DNA of 26,111 nucleotides from NCBI GenBank assembly GCA_964630925.1, contig CAZVZK010000145.1:1-26111 (forward strand), written 5' to 3'. The notes beneath the pieces were generated by a model. The model made no database searches. It was not told the origin of the DNA and saw only the letters and a list, made by a program, of their open reading frames with translations. Positions 19,619-26,111 of the stretch are shown here, piece after piece (position 1 is the stretch's first letter; the number at the start of each line of letters is the position of its first letter). Both the position numbers and the translations under genes were made by a program. The DNA comes from RGDT01 sp964630925 (lineage in GTDB: Bacteria; Planctomycetota; Planctomycetia; Gemmatales; Gemmataceae).

Positions 19619-19676
19619 CGGCCCCTCCTCGGTTCGGACCTCGGCCGCTGTCAAGGATATCACGCCTCGGGGCGAC

Positions 19677-21653
19677 CTACGAGGAGTACTTCGCGAACCA
19701 CGCCAGGACGCGGCGCAGCACGTCCTCGCGGTGCTTCGGCTGGCGGATGCCGTGGCCCTCACCGGGGTAGATGACCATCTGCGTCGGCACGCGCCGTGCC
19801 CGCAGCGCCTGATGGAACGCCTGCCCCATCGGCAGCGGGCACCGCCGGTCCTCGCGCGAATGCAGGATCAGCGTCGGCGTCTTCACCTTGGCCGCGTGCG
19901 TCAGCGGGCTGCGCTCGCGCATGAGGCCCGGCACCTCCCACGGCTTGCCGCCCATCTCCCACTCCGTCCAGCTCTGCAGGTCGCTCAGGCCCCACATCAT
20001 GTTCAGGTCCGTCACCGGGTTCTGCGCCACGGCGGCGCGGAAGCGCGTCGTCTGGCCGACCAGCCAGCACGTCATGAACCCGCCGTAACTCGTGCCGTAC
20101 ACGAAGAGACGCCCGCGATCCACCACGCCCCGGCGGATCAGGTCGTCCACGCCTGCCATGATGTCGCGCATGTCGCCGCCGCCGAGGTCGAGCCTGTCCG
20201 CGTCGATGAACTTCTGCCCGTAGCCGGAGCTGCCGCGGAAGTTCGGCTGGAACACCGCGTAGCCGTTGGCCGCCAGCACCTGCACGGTGAAGTCGAAGCC
20301 GAGGGCCGACCGGCTGTGCGGCCCGCCGTGCGGATGCACCACCAGCGGATACGGGGCCTTCCCCACGCCCTCCGGGGGCCGCGTCAGGATGCCCTCCAGC
20401 GGCCCACCTTCGCCCTTCCACGATACCGCCTCGGCCCGGCCCAGCGCGCGTGAGCGCAGGAAGGCGTTGCCCGCCGGCACCAGGCGCCCCCTGTCCGGCT
20501 TCACACGCACGCCCTTGCCCGTGGCCACATCGACGCGGACGGCGTGCGTCTCCAGCCCCGCCTCGGCGTTGTAGACCAGGTGCCCATCCCCCTCCCAGCA
20601 GCCCGGCGGGAGCGGGAAGGAGGGCGCCGCGCGGGGCGGCGCCTTGCCGGCCTCGGCCTTGTGGTGGTCGAACAGGACGCGGGCCGCCGGCTTTTCGCCG
20701 TCCAGGCGGACGATCATCATGTTGAACACGTCGCGGTGCGAGCCGCGCCGCGGGATGCTCAGGCAGGCGAGGGACTTGCCGTCGGGCGCGAAGCGCGGCG
20801 ACACCTCCGGCCCCGGCCCGTCGGTCAGCCGGCGCTGCTCGCCGGACGCCGCGTCGATGGCGTGGATGTCGAAGTTGCGGTTGATGCTGTACCTGGCCGA
20901 CTCACGGTCCTCGGTCTTGTTGCAGTGGACCGCGAGGGTCTTGCCGTCGGGCGACCACTGCGGATCTCCATACCAGTGATCGTCCTTCGTCAGCCGCTGG
21001 ATCTTCGTGGCGGCGTGGCCGGCGGGCTTCTCCGCGAGATGCGCCACCCAGACCTGGGCCGGCCCGTAGCCGGTGTAGCCCTCGCCCTGGTCGGGGCGGA
21101 CGACGAGGACGTCGTTCTTGATCTCGTCGGGGGTGCGGGTGTCGGCACCATCATCAGCCACGAACGCCAGCCGCTTGCCGTCGCGGCTGAACGACAGCCG
21201 CCCGTAGAACCCGTCGTTGAACACCCGGCCATACGGCTTCTCGGCACCCGCGAGCGGGATCGCCGTCCCGCCGGATGCGGGGATGAGCCACACATCCACC
21301 GCGGGGTCGGACTCGGGCGGTGCGGACGGCGTCTGCTTCCACCCCCTGGGCCGGGGCCGCGTGGACAGGAAGGCCACCCACTTGCCATCGGGCGAGAAGA
21401 CGGGCGCGCGGGCGTCGGGCTCGCCGGCCTCCATCGCGGCGGCCTTTCCGTCGGCACGCCAAAGGGAGAAGCGTTCGGCGCGGGCGGCCCGTTCCATGAA
21501 GTGGCGGACGTAGACGGCGGACTTGCCGTCGGGGGCGGGGGCCGCCGCCTGCGGCGTATCGAGGAGATACAGATCCTCGACGGCGAGGGGCTTCTTCGCC
21601 GGCGGCCAGGAGGCGAGCGCGGCGAGGATGAGGCAGGCGGCGTGGAGAGGCAT
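19677..21653 (-). CDS. S9 family peptidase (prolyl oligopeptidase-like), secreted
   Basis: This 658-residue serine peptidase of the S9 family has an N-terminal signal peptide (MPLHAACLILAALASWP), a seven-bladed-propeller-type region with WD40-like/PD40 phrases (VFSPDGKWVAFLS, WSPDGKTLAVH, RFAPDGKSLACLS) to about residue 385, and a C-terminal alpha/beta-hydrolase domain. The catalytic triad is visible: S522 in GTSYGGF, D602 in SREDRRCP and H634 in GEGHGI. It should cleave short peptides in the periplasm or outside the cell. A start ten codons upstream (21683) is possible, but the ATG at 21653 gives a proper signal peptide and has a GGGGA about eight bases before it. It is the first gene of the minus-strand run that continues with the HEAT protein and the oxidoreductase, and is divergent from the TIGR03067-type gene. 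Confidence 0.94.
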   Translation of the reverse strand: MPLHAACLILAALASWPPAKKPLAVEDLYLLDTPQAAAPAPDGKSAVYVRHFMERAARAERFSLWRADGKAAAMEAGEPDARAPVFSPDGKWVAFLSTRPRPRGWKQTPSAPPESDPAVDVWLIPASGGTAIPLAGAEKPYGRVFNDGFYGRLSFSRDGKRLAFVADDGADTRTPDEIKNDVLVVRPDQGEGYTGYGPAQVWVAHLAEKPAGHAATKIQRLTKDDHWYGDPQWSPDGKTLAVHCNKTEDRESARYSINRNFDIHAIDAASGEQRRLTDGPGPEVSPRFAPDGKSLACLSIPRRGSHRDVFNMMIVRLDGEKPAARVLFDHHKAEAGKAPPRAAPSFPLPPGCWEGDGHLVYNAEAGLETHAVRVDVATGKGVRVKPDRGRLVPAGNAFLRSRALGRAEAVSWKGEGGPLEGILTRPPEGVGKAPYPLVVHPHGGPHSRSALGFDFTVQVLAANGYAVFQPNFRGSSGYGQKFIDADRLDLGGGDMRDIMAGVDDLIRRGVVDRGRLFVYGTSYGGFMTCWLVGQTTRFRAAVAQNPVTDLNMMWGLSDLQSWTEWEMGGKPWEVPGLMRERSPLTHAAKVKTPTLILHSREDRRCPLPMGQAFHQALRARRVPTQMVIYPGEGHGIRQPKHREDVLRRVLAWFAKYSS

Positions 21654-21715
21654 GGTGATTTCCCCGAGGACGCGGCGTGGCACAGGTGTCCGTTGTAGCG
21701 GCGGGCGTCAGATCG

Positions 21716-21745
21716 TTGACGGTGCCCGGCGCCGGGGAGTACACT
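21716..21745 (+). promoter_or_regulatory. Sigma-70-type promoter for the TIGR03067-type gene
   Basis: TTGACG (21716-21721) and TACACT (21740-21745) are separated by 18 bases, close to the sigma-70 consensus. A start of transcription near 21752 would give a leader of about 22 bases that contains the GGAGG site (21763-21767). It is the clearest promoter in the window. Confidence 0.6.
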
Positions 21746-21773
21746 TCAACAGTCACAATGGTGGAGGCCAGCC

Positions 21774-22229
21774 GTGCGCCGGATCTTCCCGCTGCTGTTC
21801 GCCGCGTTGCCGCTGTGGGCGGCCCCCGCCCCTTTCCTGGCGAAGAAGCCTGCGACCAACGAGCCGGATTTGCAGGCCCTTCAGGGCGAGTGGGAGTATG
21901 CCAACGGCTGGCACGAGGACGACCCCTTGAACCCACCGGGGCGGGATTCGTGGTCGGTCAAGGGCGACAAGCTCACCATCCACGGGGCCCGCGGGAAGGC
22001 TGTGGAGCGGGCGAAACTCGTCCTCGGCCGCACGAAGGCCCCGAAGGAGATGGAGGCCATCATGGAGACGGGGGAGGCCGCCGGGCTGGTCTTCCAGTTC
22101 CGGTATCTGGTGCAAGGCGAAATCCTTACGGTGTACGGCAGGATGCACGATGACCGGCCGATCCCCCCGCCCGGCCTCCGCCTGGGCAAGGGGCAGATCC
22201 TCAAGGTCTTCAAACGCAAGGCGCCGTAG
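21774..22229 (+). CDS. TIGR03067-type secreted lipocalin-like protein
   Basis: This 151-residue protein starts with GTG at 21774, preceded by GGAGG with a six-base spacing. A signal peptide covers about 1-17 (RIFPLLFAALPLWAAPA). The mature part has the LQGEWE motif near residue 40, typical of the planctomycete TIGR03067 domain, followed by alternating strands (DSWSVKGDKLTIHG, GLVFQFRYLVQGEILTVYG). The domain is lipocalin-like in predicted fold and has no known role. It is transcribed from its own promoter, diverges from the S9 peptidase operon, and converges on the GH13 gene with 10 bases between stop codons. Confidence 0.85.
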   Translation: MRRIFPLLFAALPLWAAPAPFLAKKPATNEPDLQALQGEWEYANGWHEDDPLNPPGRDSWSVKGDKLTIHGARGKAVERAKLVLGRTKAPKEMEAIMETGEAAGLVFQFRYLVQGEILTVYGRMHDDRPIPPPGLRLGKGQILKVFKRKAP

Positions 22230-22239
22230 GCCACCCGCC

Positions 22240-24348
22240 TCACCCCTTCTTGACGTAGACCGCCCACGACAGCGCCGGCAGCCGTGCCCGCAGCCCGCCG
22301 CCCCCCTTCGGCGCCTCGCCGCCCATGACGTCGGACCACGTGCCTGTCCCGGTTCGTTTGCCCAGGTCGATCTCCTCGTCCACCTCCTCACGTCCGAAGT
22401 TCAGCACGGCCACCGCCAGCGGATGGGCCGGCGTCTTCATCACCAGCACGCACAGCCCCTTCGCACGCGACTCCGGCACCGCCACCAGCTCGCCCTCGGC
22501 CAGACGCGCCTTCTCCCGCGCCGCCAGCATCCCCGCCAGCCGCGAGGCGAACGACGCCGGGTCCTTCAACTGCACCGGCAGCGGGCCGTACAGCGCCTTC
22601 GCCCGCGGCAGCCCGAACGCCGACTCCTTCGCCGCGCTCGCCCCCATCAGGTCCACGCCGCCCCGGTTGATCCACCGCCAGTCGCCGTCGGCCGCCCGTT
22701 CCTTCACCGCGTCCGCCGGGATGGGCAACGCCCCCACCAGGTCCCAGCTCGACAAGCTGAACACACCGGGGATCAGCGCGTTGGCGGCGGCCAGCAGGAG
22801 GTGCCCCTGGCGGATACGGGCCACGTCCTCCTCCGTCGCCGCGTACGGGTCTCGTACGCCCAGCGCCGGCGCGACGAAGCCGGCGAACGTCGTCGCCACG
22901 CCGTCCCTCTCCGGGCGGTACAGGCGGTTGTACGGCGCCGAGCCGACCTTCTCGCGCATCAGGCCGAGCATGCCCTCGCGCAGGCCCTTGAGCTCGCGGT
23001 GCTCCGGCTCGACGAGCTGGTAGGTGATCTCGTCGTGGTTCTGCAGGTCGTGGACGAAGGCCAGGGGCTGCACCCCCGCCTCCAGCATCCACCGGAACGC
23101 CTGCCGGAGCGGCCCGGCGTCGGCCGCCAGCAGCGCGTGCAGCACCTGGGCGCGGGTCACGAAGTCATACGACAGGTCCGGCCCGTCGCGCGTGAACCTC
23201 TTCAGCGACTCCAGAGGCACGTTCAATTCGTGGAAGCTCAGCCCGCCCATCTTGCGGATGAGCATGGCCAGGTGGTTCGTCCCCGTCACCGAGAGCGGGT
23301 GTTGGTAGTGCAGCGTCTCCACCCCCCCGCCCTCCTTCCGCTCGATGCCCAGGAACGGCACCGCGTCGAGGCGCACCACCAGGGTCCGCCGGTCCACCAC
23401 CGTGCGGACCACGTCGCCGGCCAGAACGCGCTGGGCCGCCATCGACGGGTCGCCCCAGTTGAGGGCCGGCTGGGCGGGCTTGAAGTAGTGCAGGTACACC
23501 CACCGCCTGACCACGCCGTCGGCCCCCGTCACCTCGCCGCTCGCGCTCCACCCGCTCCACGACCTGGCCTCGGGCGCGGCGTCGTTGCTGTTGATCGGGC
23601 CGGGGATGTACCCCTCGCGCGCCAGGCGTTCCGCCGCCTCGCGCGGCACCCTGGCCAGCCCCCACTCGTCGGCCACGCCGGGCAGCAGCCCCCAGTGCTC
23701 GCGGCGGACCTCCGCCATCGTGTACAGCCCCGGGTAGTCCTTGTAGTTGCGCAGGGCCAGCCAGAAGTCCGGGCCGGTGCCCGTGTGCAGCGGAACCAGG
23801 TCGCCGGCGATGGCCGCCCCGCGCCGCCCCGCGGCCGCGGCCATCGCCCGGTACTCCTCCTCCGTCCCCAGGGCGGGGTCGAGGTCGAGCGAGATCCGGT
23901 CGAACCACCCGTCGATGGTCGGCGTGTATTCGCGGCCCTTGACGCCGCCGGACCGGTTGAGCGGCCCGGTGTGCAGCATGCGGACACCGACACGCGCCAG
24001 GGCGTCCCACAGGGCTTCGTCGCCCCAGGTGGCGATGACCGACTTGCCGGGCCGCGTCACCACAGAGCCGGGGTAGTCGAGCAGCCAGACGGACGCGGCC
24101 CGGACTGCGTCGAGCGGCCGCGGCGACCCGTAGCGGTGCCGCCACTGCACCCCCTGCCCGGAGACGCGCGCGGACGCCTCGCGCGCATGGGCGAGCATGG
24201 AGCGTTCCTCCAGCCAGCCGATCAGACCCGGGCCCGCCGTCCCACCGGCCTGCCGGGGCACGAGGGTGAAGGCGGCCAGGACGGCCGCGAAAAGGGCGAG
24301 GGCGGCGACGGCCCAGACGCGCGCCGCGTCGTTTCGGGTGTTGGCCAT
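22240..24348 (-). CDS. Membrane-anchored GH13 protein of trehalose-synthase type
   Basis: This 702-residue protein of the alpha-amylase superfamily most resembles trehalose synthase (maltose glucosyltransferase, GH13_16) in its motifs. Region II is RLDAVPF with nucleophile D328, region III has E374 in FHELNVP, and region IV is LQNHDEI with H438 and D439, so the catalytic residues are kept. Region I reads DLVPLHTG (D183, H188), with Leu in place of the usual Asn. A hydrophobic anchor lies at about 11-30, which is odd for trehalose synthases; the catalytic domain probably faces the periplasm. The ATG at 24348 has GGGGGA upstream; a frame from 24408 only adds 20 unlikely residues. It stands alone, divergent from the Tat oxidoreductase (173 bases between starts). 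Another glucan-acting role is possible. Confidence 0.87.
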   Translation of the reverse strand: MANTRNDAARVWAVAALALFAAVLAAFTLVPRQAGGTAGPGLIGWLEERSMLAHAREASARVSGQGVQWRHRYGSPRPLDAVRAASVWLLDYPGSVVTRPGKSVIATWGDEALWDALARVGVRMLHTGPLNRSGGVKGREYTPTIDGWFDRISLDLDPALGTEEEYRAMAAAAGRRGAAIAGDLVPLHTGTGPDFWLALRNYKDYPGLYTMAEVRREHWGLLPGVADEWGLARVPREAAERLAREGYIPGPINSNDAAPEARSWSGWSASGEVTGADGVVRRWVYLHYFKPAQPALNWGDPSMAAQRVLAGDVVRTVVDRRTLVVRLDAVPFLGIERKEGGGVETLHYQHPLSVTGTNHLAMLIRKMGGLSFHELNVPLESLKRFTRDGPDLSYDFVTRAQVLHALLAADAGPLRQAFRWMLEAGVQPLAFVHDLQNHDEITYQLVEPEHRELKGLREGMLGLMREKVGSAPYNRLYRPERDGVATTFAGFVAPALGVRDPYAATEEDVARIRQGHLLLAAANALIPGVFSLSSWDLVGALPIPADAVKERAADGDWRWINRGGVDLMGASAAKESAFGLPRAKALYGPLPVQLKDPASFASRLAGMLAAREKARLAEGELVAVPESRAKGLCVLVMKTPAHPLAVAVLNFGREEVDEEIDLGKRTGTGTWSDVMGGEAPKGGGGLRARLPALSWAVYVKKG

Positions 24349-24521
24349 GCGTGTCCCCCGTGAAGGGCGAGCCGGCGTCGGGATGCCATCATCCCCCCCC
24401 CACTGCAACCGCCGCGCCGGCGCCGGCCTGACCGACGTCGAGATCCAACCGCCCGCTCACCCCGACCCGAATACAACGATTGCATCCCACGCTCTCCCTC
24501 CCTCCCCGGAGCCTCGTCCTC

Positions 24522-25841
24522 ATGACCATCTCGCGTCGTCGCTTCCTCGGCGCATCCGCCCTGTCGGGCGTGGCCGCCCTCTCCGCCGCATCCTACACCC
24601 GCGCCGCGGCCGGCAAGCTCCGCGTCGCCTCCGTGGGCGTCGGCGGCAAGGGCTGGTCCGACCTCACCAACGTCGCCAAGAGCAAGCACGTCGAGGTCGT
24701 GGCCCTGTGCGACATCGACGAGTCCGAGGGCCACCTCGGCCGCGCCGTCAAGAAGTTCCCCGACGCCAAGGTCTACACCGACTGGCGCAAGCTCGTGGAT
24801 GACGCCCGCTCGTTCGACGCCCTCATCGTCTCCACCCCCGACCACATGCACGCCCCCGTCGCCCTGCCGGCCATGCAGCTGGGCAAGCACGTCTACTGCC
24901 AGAAGCCCCTGACGCACACCGTCCACGAGGCCCGGCAGATGCGGCGGGCGGCGGAGCGGAACAAGGTCATCACCCAGATGGGCAACCAGATCCAGTCTTA
25001 CGCCGAGTACCGCACCGCCGTGAAGATGGTCCACGACGGCCTGATCGGCAAGGTCAAGGAGGTCCACTCCTGGCAGTCCGGCGGCCTCGGCTGGCTCCTC
25101 GCCGAGGACCGACCCAAGGACGAGGACCCCGTCCCGGCCGGCGTCCACTGGGACCTGTGGCTCGGCGTCGCGCCGTCGCGCCCCTACAAGAAGCGCCTGT
25201 ACCACTCGTTCAACTGGCGCGGCTGGCAGGACTTCAGCAACGGCCAGCTCGGCGACTTCGGCTGCCACATCCTCGACCCGGTGTTCCTGGCCCTGGGGCT
25301 GGGCGCCCCGACGGGCGTCACCGCCGACGCCCCCGCCCTGGGTCGCGAGGTGTGGGCGAAGAAGTCGAAGGTCAGCTACGAATTCCCCGGCACCGGCCGC
25401 ACGTCCGGCAAGACGTTGAAGTTGACGTGGTACGACGGGGCCGGTCACTTCCCGTCCCTGGAGGGCCTGGGCGTCGGCAAGGCGAAGCTACCGGGCTCCG
25501 GCTCGGTGCTGATCGGCGAGAAGGGCACGCTCGTCATCCCGCACGTCGCCATGCCACGCCTGTTCCGTGACGGCGAGGAGATCCGCGACAAGCCCGAGGC
25601 CGTCGCCGCCATCGACCACTACGTCGGCTGGGCCGACGCGTGCCGTGGGGAGGGGAAGACCGGCTCGCACTTCGGCTACGCCGGCCCGCTGACGGAGGCG
25701 GTGCTGATCGGCAGCATCGCCATCCGCCTGCCCGACACGGCGTTGCGCTGGGACGCGGAGGCGCTGAAGTTCCCCGGCTCGGAGGCCGCCACGAGGCTCG
25801 TTACGAAGGCGTATCGCAAGGGCTGGGAGCTTCGTAGCTGA
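24522..25841 (+). CDS. Tat-exported Gfo/Idh/MocA family oxidoreductase
   Basis: This 439-residue protein has a Tat signal (SRRRFLG at 4-10, hydrophobic to about 25). The Rossmann half has VGVGGKG (38-44). The usual EKP is replaced by QKP (127-129, in CQKPLTHTV), as is common in the exported branch of the family. The C-terminal part (about 160-435), with LGDFGCHILDP as active-site motif, resembles the bacterial oxidoreductase C-terminal domain of planctomycete paralogs. Export through Tat implies folding with its nucleotide in the cytoplasm. The ATG at 24522 is chosen over an in-frame TTG at 24480 because it starts right at the Tat motif; a weak GGAG is ten bases upstream. The function is probably redox chemistry on a sugar derivative, substrate unknown. 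It is not a recent copy of the oxidoreductase at 17822. Confidence 0.93.
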   Translation: MTISRRRFLGASALSGVAALSAASYTRAAAGKLRVASVGVGGKGWSDLTNVAKSKHVEVVALCDIDESEGHLGRAVKKFPDAKVYTDWRKLVDDARSFDALIVSTPDHMHAPVALPAMQLGKHVYCQKPLTHTVHEARQMRRAAERNKVITQMGNQIQSYAEYRTAVKMVHDGLIGKVKEVHSWQSGGLGWLLAEDRPKDEDPVPAGVHWDLWLGVAPSRPYKKRLYHSFNWRGWQDFSNGQLGDFGCHILDPVFLALGLGAPTGVTADAPALGREVWAKKSKVSYEFPGTGRTSGKTLKLTWYDGAGHFPSLEGLGVGKAKLPGSGSVLIGEKGTLVIPHVAMPRLFRDGEEIRDKPEAVAAIDHYVGWADACRGEGKTGSHFGYAGPLTEAVLIGSIAIRLPDTALRWDAEALKFPGSEAATRLVTKAYRKGWELRS

Positions 25842-25852
25842 CCGAATAGTTG

Positions 25853-25991
25853 ACAGCCAGTTAACAGCCAGTCCAAACAAGTGAACAGCCAGCTAAAGCA
25901 GGAACAGCCGGCCCCCCCCTCTCACGGGAGGCCGGCTGTTGGCTGTTGGTAGCTGGCTGTCGCTGGCTGTCAGCCGGCTGTTGCTGGCTGT
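25853..25991. repeat. Two-armed array of ACAGCCAG / CTGGCTGT octamers
   Basis: Four ACAGCC(A/G)G copies start at 25853, 25864, 25885 and 25904. After a short C-rich centre, six complementary copies (CTGGCTGT, CCGGCTGT or TTGGCTGT) start at 25932, 25939, 25953, 25963, 25974 and 25984. Several spacings are 10-11 bases or about twice that, so copies face similar sides of the helix. The arms form a large imperfect palindrome of about 140 bases between two convergent genes. Confidence 0.85.
25903..25940. terminator. Central hairpin, possible bidirectional terminator
   Basis: AACAGCCGGCC (25903-25913) pairs perfectly with GGCCGGCTGTT (25930-25940) around a 16-base C-rich loop. It lies between the stops of the convergent oxidoreductase (25841) and the partial coiled-coil gene (25995), a typical place for a shared terminator. 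There is no T tract on either strand, so terminator function is inferred from position and stem strength only. Confidence 0.45.
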
Positions 25992-25994
25992 TCG

Positions 25995-26111
25995 CTACTC
26001 ACAGGAGAAGTTGGCGATGAAGTCGTCGAGGGCCTTCCTGTGGCTCAGGGCGAGCTTCTCCTGGGCCTCGATCCTCTCCTGGAGCTTCTCGATCTGCTCC
26101 TCCTGGTCGTC
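25995..26111 (-). CDS. C-terminal end of a coiled-coil protein (partial)
   Basis: The frame is open from the right edge of the window to a TAG at 25995-25997, giving 38 residues that end in KALDDFIANFSCE. The visible part is Glu/Gln/Lys-rich with Leu/Ile spaced as in a coiled coil (EEQIEKLQERIEAQEKLAL), and codons end in G or C throughout, as in real genes here. The 5' end lies outside the window, so family and length are unknown. A Cys sits next to last in the chain. Confidence 0.65.
   Translation of the reverse strand, partial: DDQEEQIEKLQERIEAQEKLALSHRKALDDFIANFSCE

Noticed and set aside
19649..19654. TTGACA on the minus strand upstream of the HEAT-repeat gene
   Set aside because: It matches a -35 box, but 17 bases further on is CGAGGA, part of the ribosome site, and no -10 box is present at any allowed spacing.
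16236..21653. Defence island with peptidase, HEAT, WD40 and DinB parts
   Set aside because: The peptidase and HEAT protein are exported, the oxidoreductase is metabolic, and no nuclease, NTPase or sensing domain typical of defence systems is present.
22150..24363. 737-codon open frame on the plus strand
   Set aside because: It is antisense to the GH13 gene, whose catalytic motifs are clear; composition is Arg/His/Pro-rich shadow sequence.

Overview
The window reads as a piece of a Planctomycetota chromosome, most likely from the Gemmataceae or a close relative. It is very GC-rich, its codons end mostly in G or C, and its gene content is typical of that phylum: two DUF1501 proteins, a DUF1549/DUF1553 protein, a Pirellula/Verrucomicrobium-type heme-binding 'membrane-bound dehydrogenase', a TIGR03067-type lipocalin-like protein, a giant Ser/Thr kinase with WD40 repeats, secreted HEAT and WD40 proteins, and two Gfo/Idh/MocA-type oxidoreductases, one with a Tat leader. 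No rRNA, tRNA, CRISPR array, transposase or phage gene was seen. The organism call rests on family knowledge and could not be checked by search.

Layout. 137-3844 (minus): a secreted cytochrome-c/beta-propeller/HEAT protein followed 12 nt later by a four-helix membrane protein. 4128-7409 (plus): a receptor-like Ser/Thr kinase whose extracytoplasmic half carries 14 WD40 units. 7417-12799 (minus): a small Pro-rich secreted protein, then a tightly packed trio of DUF1549/DUF1553 protein, transglutaminase-like protein and DUF1501 protein, the last two overlapping by one base. 12940-13194 (plus): a doubtful small frame or gene remnant. 13209-14204 (minus): a secreted mutarotase-like (DUF4380-like) protein. 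14355-15677 (plus): a second DUF1501 protein, with no DUF1553 partner in view. 15678-16235: a 558-base non-coding stretch full of short repeats and hairpins. 16236-21653 (minus): S9 peptidase, HEAT protein, oxidoreductase, a 105-base inverted-repeat element, a DinB-like protein and a WD40 protein. 21774-22229 (plus): a TIGR03067-type secreted protein behind the best promoter in the window. 22240-24348 (minus): a membrane-anchored GH13 protein of trehalose-synthase type. 24522-25841 (plus): a Tat-exported oxidoreductase. 25842-25994: an array of ACAGCCAG-type octamers in both orientations. 25995-26111 (minus): the 3' end of a coiled-coil protein.

Working together. Most products carry a signal peptide, a Tat-like leader or a membrane anchor, so the window is dominated by cell-envelope and periplasmic functions: heme proteins, substrate processing, sugar chemistry and protein turnover. 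The three-gene block DUF1553 - transglutaminase - DUF1501 is the most coherent unit; placing a transglutaminase-like protease fold inside the usual DUF1553/DUF1501 pair suggests a shared export or processing role (inference). The five-gene minus-strand run 21653-16236 could be one transcript that is split or modulated by the inverted repeat between the oxidoreductase and DinB. I found no convincing complete new defence or biosynthetic system. The least explained features are the three intergenic repeat clusters and the gene trio.
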